From NCBI RefSeq assembly GCF_935825525.1, contig NZ_CAKXZT010000001.1, positions 62,001-126,000 of the forward strand: 64,000 nucleotides of DNA. Direction: 5' to 3'. The notes beneath the pieces are model-generated. The model was not told the DNA's origin, ran no database searches, and saw nothing but the letters and a program-made list of their open reading frames with translations. This DNA is from Mesorhizobium escarrei (GTDB lineage Bacteria; Pseudomonadota; Alphaproteobacteria; Rhizobiales; Rhizobiaceae). Shown here one piece after another: positions 8,930 to 17,988 of the stretch. Numbering within the stretch: position 1 is the first letter of the stretch; each line of letters starts with the position of its first letter. The position numbers and the translations under genes are program-made.

Positions 8930-10372
8930 ATGCGTTACGAACGAGACATGCGCGGCTACGGCGCCAATCCGCCGGATCCGAAATGGCCTGGCCCGGCGCA
9001 TGTCGCGGTGCAGTTCGTCGTCAATTACGAGGAAGGCGGCGAAAATTGCGTCCTGCATGGCGACAACGCTTCGGAAGCCTTCCTGTCCGAGATCGTCGGA
9101 GCTGCACCCTGGCCCGGGCAGCGTCACTGGAACATGGAATCGATCTACGAATATGGCGCGCGCGCCGGCTTCTGGCGATTGCTGCGCCTGTTCACCGAGG
9201 CTGCGGTGCCGGTCACCTGCTATGGCGTCGCCACAGCGCTGGCCCGGTCGCCCGACCAGGTCGCGGCGATGCAGGAGGCCGGCTGGGAGATCGCCTCGCA
9301 CGGACTAAGATGGATCGACTATCGCGACCATGCGCCGGAGGACGAGCGCCGCGACATGGACGAGGCAATCCGGCTGCACTACGAGGTGACAGGGGCACGG
9401 CCGACCGGCTGGTATACCGGCCGCACATCGATCAACACCGTGCGGCTGGCGGCGGAAGAAGGCGGCTTCGACTATGTGTCGGACACCTATGACGACGAAC
9501 TACCTTACTGGTTCGAGCCTTATGGGCCGGATGGGCCGGATGGGTCGGCGAAGCCGCAGCTCATCATCCCCTACACGCTCGACGCCAACGATATGCGTTT
9601 CGCCACGCCGCAGGGCTTCAACTCGGGCGACCAGTTCTTCGCCTATCTCAGGGATAGTTTCGACACGCTCTATGCCGAGGGCAAGGCAGGGCGGCCGCGC
9701 ATGATGAGTATCGGCCTGCATTGCCGTCTCATCGGGCGCCCCGGCCGCGTCGCAGCGCTCAAACGCTTCGTCGATTACGTCAAATCGCACGACAGGGTAT
9801 GGCTGGCGCGGCGCATCGACATTGCCAGGCACTGGCAGGAGACCCATCCGTTCCGACGGCCGGCGCTGCGCCCGTCGAAAATGGAATTTGAGGCTTTCGT
9901 CCGGGCTTTCGGCGGCGTGTTCGAGCATTCGCCGTGGATCGCCGAGCGCGCCTACGGGCTGGAACTTGGTCCGGCGCATGACAGTGCCGGCGGTCTGCAT
10001 AATGCATTGTGCCGTGTCTTTCGCGGCGCCAGCGAGGCCGAGCGGCTCTCCGTGCTCGACGCCCATCCCGACCTTGCCGGCAAACTGGCGCAGGCCAAAA
10101 CGCTGACAGCGGAATCGGCCAGGGAACAGGCTTCCGCCGGGCTCGACGCGCTGACCGACAAGGAGCGCGAGCTGTTCTCAAAGCTCAATGCCGCCTACGT
10201 CGCCAGTTTCGGCTTCCCCTTCATCATCGCGGTGAAAGGCAAGACCAAGGCAGACATCCTGGCGGAGTTCGAGGCCCGCATCGGCAACAGCCGCGGCGTT
10301 GAATTCGAAACCGCCTGCAAACAGGTCGAGCGCATCGCGCTGCTTCGCCTCAAGGACATGCTTCCGCAATAG
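8930..10372 (+). CDS. puuE-uraD: Allantoinase (PuuE) fused to OHCU decarboxylase (UraD)
   Basis: One 480-residue polypeptide carries two consecutive activities of urate breakdown. Residues 1 to about 310 are the polysaccharide-deacetylase-fold allantoinase (start MRYERDMRGYG, PAHVAVQFVVNYEEGGEN, YGVATALARSPDQVAAM, GWEIASHGLRWIDY, GWYTGRTSINT), converting allantoin to allantoate. Residues about 320-480 are OHCU decarboxylase (FGGVFEHSPWIAERA, catalytic His in LDAHPDLAGKLA, FGFPFIIAVKGK), converting OHCU to S-allantoin. The fusion could channel S-allantoin between the two sites. The chemical order is UraD then PuuE although PuuE is N-terminal. It is followed by ureidoglycine aminohydrolase and allA on the same strand. 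Confidence 0.93.
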   Translation: MRYERDMRGYGANPPDPKWPGPAHVAVQFVVNYEEGGENCVLHGDNASEAFLSEIVGAAPWPGQRHWNMESIYEYGARAGFWRLLRLFTEAAVPVTCYGVATALARSPDQVAAMQEAGWEIASHGLRWIDYRDHAPEDERRDMDEAIRLHYEVTGARPTGWYTGRTSINTVRLAAEEGGFDYVSDTYDDELPYWFEPYGPDGPDGSAKPQLIIPYTLDANDMRFATPQGFNSGDQFFAYLRDSFDTLYAEGKAGRPRMMSIGLHCRLIGRPGRVAALKRFVDYVKSHDRVWLARRIDIARHWQETHPFRRPALRPSKMEFEAFVRAFGGVFEHSPWIAERAYGLELGPAHDSAGGLHNALCRVFRGASEAERLSVLDAHPDLAGKLAQAKTLTAESAREQASAGLDALTDKERELFSKLNAAYVASFGFPFIIAVKGKTKADILAEFEARIGNSRGVEFETACKQVERIALLRLKDMLPQ

Positions 10373-10411
10373 GCCTTGGCTCCCGCAATAGGCCTTGGCT
10401 TCCGCAACTGG
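10361..10411. repeat. 19-bp tandem repeat across the puuE-uraD stop codon
   Basis: Unit CTTCCGCAATAGGCCTTGG (10361-10379) is followed by a copy with one change (10380-10398) and a partial third unit (from 10399). The stop codon TAG lies in unit 1. It probably arose by slippage duplication, and it pushes the next gene's start downstream without a clear ribosome site. Confidence 0.75.
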
Positions 10412-10436
10412 CTTTGAACTGATGGGTACGATGATA

Positions 10437-11285
10437 ATGGCCTACCGAACCTATTACGCGCCACATGGCGGCCACCCCGGCCAGAGTGAGCTGCTGACCG
10501 GCCGGGCCGTCTTCACCGAGGCCTATGCGGTCATCCCAAGGGGGGTGATGCAGGACATCGTCACCAGCGCCCTGCCGTTCTGGGACAAGACCCGCGTCTG
10601 GGTGCTGTCGCGCCCGCTGTCCGGGTTTGCCGAGACGTTTTCGCAATACATCGTCGAGGTCGCGCCCGGCGGCGGCAGCGACCGGCCGGAACCGGATGGC
10701 GGCGCCGAAGGCGCCCTGTTCGTGGTCGAGGGCGAGCTCAGCGTCTTGCTGGCTGGCGAGAAGCATGTCTTGCAGCCGGGCGGCTTTGCCTTTCTGCCGC
10801 CGGCCAGCGGATGGACTGTTCGCAACGAGAGCGGCGCCGCTGTCCGGTTCCACTGGATCCGCAAGGCCTACGACGCCGTCGAAGGCATTGATGCCCCGCA
10901 AACCTTCTTTGCCAACGAACAGGACATTGCGCCGACGCCCATGCCCGGCACCGAGGGCCGTTGGGCGACGACGCGCTTTGTCGACCCTGAAGACATGCGC
11001 CACGACATGCATGTCACCATCGTCACGCTCGAGCCGGGTGCGGTGATCCCCTTCGCCGAGACGCATGTCATGGAGCACGGTCTCTACGTGCTGGAGGGCA
11101 AGGCGGTCTACCGCCTCAACCAGGACTGGGTCGAGGTCGAGGCCGGCGACTATATGTGGCTGCGCGCCTTCTGCCCGCAGGCCTGCTATGCCGGCGGCCC
11201 CGGAAAATTCCGCTACCTGCTCTACAAAGATGTCAACCGGCACGCCAAGCTCGGTATGGTGGGCTTCGGGGGTCGCGCGCGGTGA
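10437..11285 (+). CDS. (S)-ureidoglycine aminohydrolase, bicupin
   Basis: Converts S-ureidoglycine to S-ureidoglycolate and ammonia (YlbA/UGHY/AllE type). The 282 residues contain two cupin domains. The first has GGAEGALFVVEGELSVLL and PGGFAFLPPASGW; the second has GAVIPFAETHVMEHGLYVLEG, with the metal-binding Glu and His residues of that family. I chose ATG 10437 because family proteins begin like MAYRTYYAP; ATG 10422 is also in frame and neither has a strong ribosome site. Its stop overlaps the allA GTG start (GTGA). No gene-symbol usage is uniform for this family, so I leave it blank. Confidence 0.9.
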   Translation: MAYRTYYAPHGGHPGQSELLTGRAVFTEAYAVIPRGVMQDIVTSALPFWDKTRVWVLSRPLSGFAETFSQYIVEVAPGGGSDRPEPDGGAEGALFVVEGELSVLLAGEKHVLQPGGFAFLPPASGWTVRNESGAAVRFHWIRKAYDAVEGIDAPQTFFANEQDIAPTPMPGTEGRWATTRFVDPEDMRHDMHVTIVTLEPGAVIPFAETHVMEHGLYVLEGKAVYRLNQDWVEVEAGDYMWLRAFCPQACYAGGPGKFRYLLYKDVNRHAKLGMVGFGGRAR

Positions 11286-11785
11286 CCCGCATCGTGGCGC
11301 GGCCGCTGACCCGCGAAAATTTTGCCGAGTTCGGCGACGTCATCGATATGGGCGGCGACAATCACTACCCGATCAATGGCGGCAAGGCCGAGCGCTACTA
11401 CGACCTCGCCACGGCGCAAGCGCTGGGGCCAAATGCGCGCGTGCTGATCTCCATGGTGCGCGGCACGCCTTACGAATTTCCGCTAAAGCTGACCATGGTC
11501 GAGCGTCATCCGTGCGGCAGCCAGGCTTTCATCCCGCTGTCGCCACGGCCGTTCCTGGTCATCGTTTGCCATGATGGCGACGAAGGTCCAGGAGAGCCGC
11601 ACGCCTTCATCACCGCGCCCGGGCAAGGCGTCAACTATCCGCGCAATCGGTGGCATAGTGTGCTGACGCCGATCGGCGAGGTCCAGGATTTTCTCGTCGT
11701 CGACCGCAGTGGCGACGGCTCCAATCTCGAAGAGTTCCATTTCTCGCACGCTTACGAGATCCATCTCCCCGACGGGACCGCATGA
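11282..11785 (+). CDS. allA: Ureidoglycolate lyase
   Basis: Splits ureidoglycolate into glyoxylate and urea, the last ureide step here. The 167 residues start at GTG 11282, overlapping the previous stop by 4 nt, and begin VTRIVARPLTRENFAEFGD, as the family does. Other family features are YPINGGKAERYYDLA, MVERHPCGSQAFIPL and GVNYPRNRWHSVLTPI, which carry the beta-barrel active-site His and Glu residues. The stop overlaps the start of the following deaminase (ATGA), so the three genes are translationally coupled. Confidence 0.93.
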   Translation: MTRIVARPLTRENFAEFGDVIDMGGDNHYPINGGKAERYYDLATAQALGPNARVLISMVRGTPYEFPLKLTMVERHPCGSQAFIPLSPRPFLVIVCHDGDEGPGEPHAFITAPGQGVNYPRNRWHSVLTPIGEVQDFLVVDRSGDGSNLEEFHFSHAYEIHLPDGTA

Positions 11786-12378
11786 TGACCGACATTCCGC
11801 TGATCGACCGCCTGCTCGACGTCATCGAGCGTGACATCGTGCCGAAGACAGCCGAAGGCGTCGCCCATGGCAACAAGCTGTTCGGCGCGGCGATTCTGCG
11901 CAAGGACGACCGCGCGCTGGTGCTTGCCGAAACCAATAACGAGACCGAAAATCCGCTCTGGCATGGCGAAGTGCACTGCCTGAAGCGGTTCTACGAAATG
12001 CCGAAGGCTGAGCGCGTCGACACCAAGGACGCGATTTTTCTCGCCACGCACGAACCCTGCTCGCTGTGCCTGTCGGCGATCACCTGGACCGGCTTCGACA
12101 ATTTCTACTATCTGTTCAGCCACGAGGATTCGCGCGACAGCTTTGCTATCCCGCACGACCTGAAGATCCTGAAGGAGGTCTTCACCCTCGACCCCGGCGG
12201 CTATAATGCCGAGAATGCCTATTGGAAGAGCTTTTCGATCCGCAAACTGGTGCGGTCGCTGCCCGAGGCCGAACGCCAACGGTTGGAAGCGCGGATCGGC
12301 AATATCTCGGCGCGTTATGACGAACTGTCCAGCGCTTACCAGGCAAGCAAGGCCGACAACGACATTCCGCTGAGTTGA
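11782..12378 (+). CDS. Zinc-dependent nucleoside/nucleobase deaminase-like protein
   Basis: A 198-residue member of the cytidine/deoxycytidylate deaminase superfamily. The zinc site is visible: His61 with catalytic Glu63 in LWHGEVHCL, and Cys93/Cys96 in HEPCSLCLSA. The usual HAE is HGE here. The C-terminal 90 residues, with paired aromatic and charged segments, are longer than in tRNA adenosine deaminases. The start overlaps the allA stop (ATGA), so it belongs to the ureide operon. A purine or ureide-related amino group is the likely target, but guanine deaminase is already supplied by GuaD; the substrate is unknown. Confidence 0.75.
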   Translation: MMTDIPLIDRLLDVIERDIVPKTAEGVAHGNKLFGAAILRKDDRALVLAETNNETENPLWHGEVHCLKRFYEMPKAERVDTKDAIFLATHEPCSLCLSAITWTGFDNFYYLFSHEDSRDSFAIPHDLKILKEVFTLDPGGYNAENAYWKSFSIRKLVRSLPEAERQRLEARIGNISARYDELSSAYQASKADNDIPLS

Positions 12379-12447
12379 CGCGGATTGACCAGCCGATTTC
12401 GTTGGCTGGCCCACGACGCATCGGCAGCAGCTACATCATGTGGCCGC

Positions 12448-14433
12448 ATGAAAACCGTCACTGAATTTCCCCGCAAGGTCGTCGAATTTCCTAACATGGG
12501 GATCGTCATGCCGGATGGCTGCCGGCTGTCGGCGCGGGTGTGGATGCCGGACGATGCTGCCGACGATCCGGTGCCGGCGATCCTCGAGCACCTGCCTTAC
12601 CGCAAGCGCGACGGCACGATCTTTCGCGATCAGCTGACGCATCCCTATTTCGCCGGCCACGGGTACGCCTCGATCCGCGTCGACATGCGCGGCAATGGCG
12701 ATTCCGAAGGGCTGATGGACGACGAATATTCCGAGCAGGAATTGCAGGACGCTTGCGACGTGATCGCCTGGGCGGCCACCCAGCCCTGGTGCAACGGCAA
12801 TGTCGGCATGATGGGCATCTCCTGGGGCGGCTTCAACTGCCTGCAGACGGCAGCCAAGCAGCCGCCGGCGCTGAAGGCGGTGATCAGCCTGTGCTCGACC
12901 GTCGACCGCTATGCCGACGACATCCACTACAAGGGCGGCTGCCTGCTGATCGAGAATTTCGGCTGGGCCTCGACCATGCTGTCCTACTCGTCGCGGCCGC
13001 CGGATCCGCTGCTGGCCGGCGATAACAGATGGCGCGACCTGTGGCTGACCCGGCTGGAGAACCAGCCCTTCCTGGCGCCGCTGTGGCTGAAGCATCAGCA
13101 CCGCGACGCCTATTGGAAGCGCGGCTCTATCTGCGAGGACTATTCCGCCATCCAGGCCGCCGTGCTGTCGATCGGCGGCTGGCATGACGGCTATCGCAAC
13201 ACCATTTCCCATCTCGCCGCCAATATCGAGGCGCCGGTCAAAGGCATCGTCGGCCCGTGGATCCATAAATACCCGCATTATGCGGCGCCCGAACCGCGCA
13301 TCGGCTTCCTGCAGGAGGCGTTGCGCTGGTGGGACCGCTGGCTGAAGGGCATCGACACCGGCGTTGAGGCCGACCCCGCCTACCGCGCCTATGTCATGGA
13401 CAGCGTGCGCCCCGCGCGCTGGCATCCCGAACGTCCGGGCCGCTGGGTCGCGGAACGGGTGTGGCCGTCGCCTGAGATCAAGACGCAGGAAGTCGAGCTG
13501 ATTCCCGAAGGCAGCAAGCCGGCCATCGTCGCGTCGCCGCAAAGCTGCGGCCTTGCCGGTGGCGAATATTTTCCCTTCACCTTCGGCCCGGAATTGCCCG
13601 GCGATCAGCGCCCCGACGATGCGTTGTCGGTGTGCTTCGACCAGCCGGTGCTGACGGAGGCGATCGACATTGTCGGCGCCCCGGAGGTTCTGGTCCGGGT
13701 CTCGTCGGACCGGCGCCAGGCGAACATCGCGATCCGGCTGTGCGACGTGCACCCCGACGGCGCGTCGGAGCTGATCTCCTATGGCGTGCTCAACCTGACG
13801 CACCACAACTCGCACGAATTCCCGCAAGCGCTGGTGCCGGGCGAATCCGTCACCGCCCGGATCGTGCTCGACCAATGCGCCTATCGCGTGCCATCAGGTC
13901 ACCGCCTGCGCATTGCCGTTTCGAACGCCTATTGGCCGATGATCTGGCCATCGCCGGAGCCGGTCCGGCTCGACCTGTCGGCGGCAACGCTGACGCTGCC
14001 GCTGCGCTCGCTGGCGCAAGGCGACGAAGTCATGTTTCCCACGCCCGAAGCAGCTGCGCCCTGGATAACCGAAACGATCCGCGCCGCCAATTCCGAGCGT
14101 CATGTCGATCGCGACGAGAAGACCGGAATCGTCACGCTTTCCATAACAGACGATTTCGGCGAGGTGCGCGATCTGGAGCATGGCCTCGCCAATGGCAGCA
14201 TTGCGCGAGAGACATGGGCGATCCACCCCGACGATCCGTTGTCAGCGTCGGGCAAGACTCACTGGACGCAGACGCTGTCGCGGAATGGATGGTCGGTGCG
14301 CACCGAAACATCAGCCGAGATGCGGTCCGACGCGCAAAACTTCATGGTTAACGCCAGAATCGAGGCCTATGAAGGCGAGAAACTGGTTTTCGAGCGTAAT
14401 TTCGAGGAGAGCATTCCGCGCGCACTGCTTTGA
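12448..14433 (+). CDS. CocE/NonD family hydrolase (X-Pro dipeptidyl-peptidase-like)
   Basis: A 661-residue alpha/beta hydrolase of the S15/CocE class. The nucleophile elbow is GISWGGFN (Ser125) after the oxyanion segment EHLPYRKRDGT. An acid and a His (VGPWIHKYPHYA) complete the triad, and a C-terminal jelly-roll domain follows (SVCFDQPVLTEAIDIVG, RVSSDRRQANIAIRL, VPSGHRLRIAVSNAYWP). Such enzymes cleave acyl esters or amides of small molecules or N-terminal X-Pro dipeptides. The start ATG 12448 gives the normal N-terminus. It directly precedes a Dpp-like importer, which suggests it acts on the imported peptide or ester. No signal peptide, so probably cytoplasmic. Confidence 0.85.
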   Translation: MKTVTEFPRKVVEFPNMGIVMPDGCRLSARVWMPDDAADDPVPAILEHLPYRKRDGTIFRDQLTHPYFAGHGYASIRVDMRGNGDSEGLMDDEYSEQELQDACDVIAWAATQPWCNGNVGMMGISWGGFNCLQTAAKQPPALKAVISLCSTVDRYADDIHYKGGCLLIENFGWASTMLSYSSRPPDPLLAGDNRWRDLWLTRLENQPFLAPLWLKHQHRDAYWKRGSICEDYSAIQAAVLSIGGWHDGYRNTISHLAANIEAPVKGIVGPWIHKYPHYAAPEPRIGFLQEALRWWDRWLKGIDTGVEADPAYRAYVMDSVRPARWHPERPGRWVAERVWPSPEIKTQEVELIPEGSKPAIVASPQSCGLAGGEYFPFTFGPELPGDQRPDDALSVCFDQPVLTEAIDIVGAPEVLVRVSSDRRQANIAIRLCDVHPDGASELISYGVLNLTHHNSHEFPQALVPGESVTARIVLDQCAYRVPSGHRLRIAVSNAYWPMIWPSPEPVRLDLSAATLTLPLRSLAQGDEVMFPTPEAAAPWITETIRAANSERHVDRDEKTGIVTLSITDDFGEVRDLEHGLANGSIARETWAIHPDDPLSASGKTHWTQTLSRNGWSVRTETSAEMRSDAQNFMVNARIEAYEGEKLVFERNFEESIPRALL

Positions 14434-14588
14434 GCACTTATGCGGATTGGTCCAATTGCGACGTACGATTTACGCCACGGCATGTCGCATTCGGTCTTGC
14501 TTACGGCGTTCCCTTGCGGTCATTATTCTCCCCACAAGAAACCATAAAAAAGACCATAAGGTCGAACCAACAGAGTGAGGAACTCAAC

Positions 14589-16175
14589 ATGTCGAACGAA
14601 CTGGAATTTCTTAGCCGGCGCGTCGCATCCGGCAAACTGAGCCGTCGTGATTTTCTCGGCCGGGCGGCAGCGCTCGGTGTCACCGCGACCTTCGCCAACT
14701 CGCTGCTTTCAAGTGCGGCGCGCGCCGCGGGTCCGGTCAAGGGCGGCACGCTGAAGGCCGGCCTGGTCGGCGGCGAGTCCACTAACAGCCTCGATCCGGC
14801 CCTGTTCATGACCCAGGTGCCGTTCGCCTTCGGCAAGATGTGGGGCGAACTGATCGTCGAGCTTTCACCGGAAGGCACTCTCGAGAACCGTATCGCCGAG
14901 GAGATCGGCTCGTCGGACGACGCCAAGGTGTGGACGCTGAAGATTCGCGACGGCGTCGAATTCCACAATGGCAAGACGGTGACCGCCGAGGACGTGGCTG
15001 CCACCCTCGAACGCCATTCGGACGAGAAGTCGAAGTCGGGCGCGCTCGGCTACATGAAGGGCATCGAGAGCATCAAGGCCAGCGGCAAGGAAGTCGTGCT
15101 GACGCTGAAGGAAGCGAATGCCGACCTGCCCTATCTGCTCAGCGACTACCATCTGATCGTCCAGCCCAATGGCGGCAAGGACAAGGCCGATGCCGGCATC
15201 GGCGCCGGGCCTTACAAGATCACCACCAACGAGCCTGGCGTGCGTCATGGCGGCGAGCGTTTCGCCAATTACTGGCAGGGCGACAAGATGGGCCATGCCG
15301 ACCAGATCGAGATCATCGTCATCAACGACGCCACGGCGCGCACCTCGGCGCTGCAGGGCGGCCAGGTCAATATGATCAACCGCGTCGAGCCGAAGATCGT
15401 CGACCTGATCAAGCGCCTGCCCGGCGTCACCATCCGCAACCATGCCGGACCCGGCCACTACGTGTTTATCATGCATTGCAACACGGCGCCGTTCGACAAC
15501 AACGACCTCAGGATGGCGCTGAAGCTGGCGATCGACCGCGAGGAGATGCTGGACAAGATCCTGCGTGGCTATGGTTCGCTCGGCAACGACTTCCCGATCA
15601 ACGCGTCCTATCCGCTGTTTACCGAGATCGAGCAGCGCAAATACGACCCCGACAAGGCCAAGTTCCACTACAAGAAGTCGGGGCACGACGGCACCGTGCT
15701 GCTCAGGACCTCGGATGTCGCCTTCCCCGGCGCCGTCGACGCATCCCAGCTCTTCCAGCAGAGCGCGGCCAAGGCCGGCATCAAGATCGAGCTCAAGCGC
15801 GAGCCCGGCGACGGTTACTGGAACGAAGTCTGGAACAAGCAGCCCTTCTCCGCCTCCTATTGGGGCGGACGCTCGACGCAGGACCAGATGTATTCGACCG
15901 CCTATCTGTCGACGGCCGACTGGAACGACACGCGATTCAAGCGTCCCGACTTCGACAAGTTGGTGCTGGCGGCGCGTGCCGAGCTCGACGAGGCCAAGCG
16001 CAAGCAGATGTATCACGACATGGCTGTCATGGTGCGCGACGAGGGCGGCCTGATCCTGCCGATGTTCAATCAGTTCATCGACGCGACGGGTGCCAAGGTC
16101 GCCGGCTGGGTGGACGATCCGCATCAGGAACTGATGAACGGATACGCTCTGGCAAAGTGCTGGCTCGAAGCCTGA
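14589..16175 (+). CDS. ABC transporter substrate-binding protein, peptide family 5, Tat-type signal
   Basis: Periplasmic solute receptor of the SBP_bac_5 (DppA/OppA) family, 528 residues. A twin-arginine signal SRRDFLGRAAALGV (about residues 18-31) runs into a hydrophobic stretch and an ARAAG cleavage region near 50. Family motifs are GGTLKAGLVGGESTNSLDPA, EGTLENRIAEEI, WTLKIRDGVEFHNGKTVTAED and MALKLAIDREEM. It is first of four contiguous transporter genes. ATG 14589 is preceded by GTGAGGAAC. A Tat signal suggests export of a folded protein. Substrate unknown; a peptide or peptide-like amide is likeliest. Confidence 0.9.
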   Translation: MSNELEFLSRRVASGKLSRRDFLGRAAALGVTATFANSLLSSAARAAGPVKGGTLKAGLVGGESTNSLDPALFMTQVPFAFGKMWGELIVELSPEGTLENRIAEEIGSSDDAKVWTLKIRDGVEFHNGKTVTAEDVAATLERHSDEKSKSGALGYMKGIESIKASGKEVVLTLKEANADLPYLLSDYHLIVQPNGGKDKADAGIGAGPYKITTNEPGVRHGGERFANYWQGDKMGHADQIEIIVINDATARTSALQGGQVNMINRVEPKIVDLIKRLPGVTIRNHAGPGHYVFIMHCNTAPFDNNDLRMALKLAIDREEMLDKILRGYGSLGNDFPINASYPLFTEIEQRKYDPDKAKFHYKKSGHDGTVLLRTSDVAFPGAVDASQLFQQSAAKAGIKIELKREPGDGYWNEVWNKQPFSASYWGGRSTQDQMYSTAYLSTADWNDTRFKRPDFDKLVLAARAELDEAKRKQMYHDMAVMVRDEGGLILPMFNQFIDATGAKVAGWVDDPHQELMNGYALAKCWLEA

Positions 16176-16191
16176 GCCCGGCCTTGCGGAC

Positions 16192-17151
16192 ATGTCCTCA
16201 CCCATCGTGAAACTGGTGGCCCAGCGCATTGCGCTGGGCATCCTCCTTTTGTTGGCCGTATCGGTCCTGATCTTCGCCGGCACCCAGATCCTGCCCGGCG
16301 ATGTCGCGCAAGCCATTCTCGGACAGTCGGCGACACCGGAATCGCTCGCCAATCTGCGCGAGCAGCTCGGCCTCAACGATCCGGCCCTTATCCGCTATTT
16401 CCGCTGGCTCGGCGGCGTCGTGACCGGCGACCTCGGCTCTGCCATGTCGAGCGGGCAGGATATTGCGACGTCGATCAAGGGACGGCTGTGGAACACGCTG
16501 TTCCTCGCCTTCTGGGCGGCGGTCGTGGCCGTGCCGCTGGCGATCATCCTCGGCCTGATCGCGGTGCGTTACCGCAATGGCTGGGTCGACAAGCTGATCT
16601 CCGGACTGGCGCTTGCCTCGACATCGTTTCCCGAATTCTTCATCGGCTACGTGCTGGTCTATTTCTTTGCCGTGAAGTACCAGATCTTCCCCGGCATCTC
16701 GACGGTCTATGACGGAATGCCTTTCGGCGAGCGCATGCAGGCGATCATGCTGCCGGCGGCAGCACTGACGCTGGTGGTGCTCGCCCATATGATGCGGATG
16801 ACGCGCGCCGCGATCCTCAACGTCATGCAGTCGGCTTATGTGGAAACCGCCGAGCTCAAGGGGCTTTCGGCATTCGCCGTCATTCGCAGGCATGCCTTTC
16901 CCAATGCGATCGCGCCAATCATCAACGTCGTCATGCTCAACCTCGCCTACCTCATCGTCGGCGTCGTCGTGGTCGAAGTGATCTTCGTCTATCCCGGCAT
17001 GGGGCAATATCTCGTCGACCACGTCACCAAGCGCGACGTGCCGGTGGTGCAGGCGGTCGGCCTGATCTTCGCCGCCGTCTACATCAGCCTGAACATCATT
17101 GCGGACATAGCGGCGATCGTCGCCAATCCGCGTCTCAGACATCCGAAATAG
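16192..17151 (+). CDS. ABC transporter permease, DppB type
   Basis: 319-residue inner-membrane permease with six predicted membrane segments. The N-terminal segment VAQRIALGILLLLAVSVLIF and the conserved LGLNDPALIRYFRWLGGVVTGDLG loop are typical of DppB. The EAA coupling loop is visible as ETAELKGLSAFAVIRRHAFPNA. It pairs with the DppC-type permease 12 bp downstream and starts 16 bp after the binding-protein gene. Confidence 0.93.
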   Translation: MSSPIVKLVAQRIALGILLLLAVSVLIFAGTQILPGDVAQAILGQSATPESLANLREQLGLNDPALIRYFRWLGGVVTGDLGSAMSSGQDIATSIKGRLWNTLFLAFWAAVVAVPLAIILGLIAVRYRNGWVDKLISGLALASTSFPEFFIGYVLVYFFAVKYQIFPGISTVYDGMPFGERMQAIMLPAAALTLVVLAHMMRMTRAAILNVMQSAYVETAELKGLSAFAVIRRHAFPNAIAPIINVVMLNLAYLIVGVVVVEVIFVYPGMGQYLVDHVTKRDVPVVQAVGLIFAAVYISLNIIADIAAIVANPRLRHPK

Positions 17152-17163
17152 GGGGGAGCGGGC

Positions 17164-17988
17164 ATGCTCGACTTAAAACGCATCCCCGTCCCGGCGCTGA
17201 TCGGCCTTGTGCTGACGGCGCTGTTCGTGCTGGCGGCGATCTTCGCGCCGTGGATCGCGCCCTACGGCAATGGCGAGATCGTTGGCGATGTCTGGGGGCC
17301 AATGTCGGCGACACATTGGCTGGGCACCGACAATCTCGGCCGCGACCTCCTTTCGCGCATGATCTACGGCGCGCGCATCACGCTGTTCATCGCGGTGCTG
17401 GCCACCGCGCTGTCCTTCTCGCTTGGGGCCATCCTCGGCTTCTCGGCGGCGGTTTTCGGCGGCTGGTTCGACACGCTATTGTCGCGCCTCGTCGATCTCC
17501 TGATGTCGATCCCGACGCTGATCATGGGCCTCGTCGTGCTCTCGGTGCTGCCGACCAATCTGGTGACGCTGATCCTGGTCATGGGCATTCTCGACTCGAC
17601 CCGCGTCTATCGCCTGTCGCGGGCGGTCGCCGTCGACATCAACGTCATGGATTTCGTCGAGGCGGCCAAGCTGCGCGGCGAAGGCAGCGCGTGGATCATC
17701 TTCCGCGAGATCCTGCCCAACGCGCTGTCGCCGCTGGTTTCGGAACTCGGCCTGCGCTTCATCTATGCCGTGCTGTTCTTGTCGACGCTGTCCTTCCTCG
17801 GCCTTGGCGTGCAGCCGCCTAGCGCCGATTGGGGCGGCATGGTCAAGGAAAACAAGGATGGTATCGTCTTCGGTATAGCGGCGGCACTCATCCCTGCCGC
17901 GGCGATCGCGATGCTGGCGATCTCCGTCAATCTGGTCGCCGACTGGGTGCTCAACCGCACGACAAGCCTTAAGGGAGGGCGCGGGTGA
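17164..17988 (+). CDS. ABC transporter permease, DppC type
   Basis: 274-residue second permease. It carries the DppC-specific HWLGTDNLGRDLLSRMIYGAR motif ahead of the transport domain, five to six membrane helices and an EAA loop (FVEAAKLRGEGSAWIIFREILPNA region). The stop codon overlaps the ATPase start (TGATG), indicating coupled translation. Confidence 0.93.
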   Translation: MLDLKRIPVPALIGLVLTALFVLAAIFAPWIAPYGNGEIVGDVWGPMSATHWLGTDNLGRDLLSRMIYGARITLFIAVLATALSFSLGAILGFSAAVFGGWFDTLLSRLVDLLMSIPTLIMGLVVLSVLPTNLVTLILVMGILDSTRVYRLSRAVAVDINVMDFVEAAKLRGEGSAWIIFREILPNALSPLVSELGLRFIYAVLFLSTLSFLGLGVQPPSADWGGMVKENKDGIVFGIAAALIPAAAIAMLAISVNLVADWVLNRTTSLKGGRG

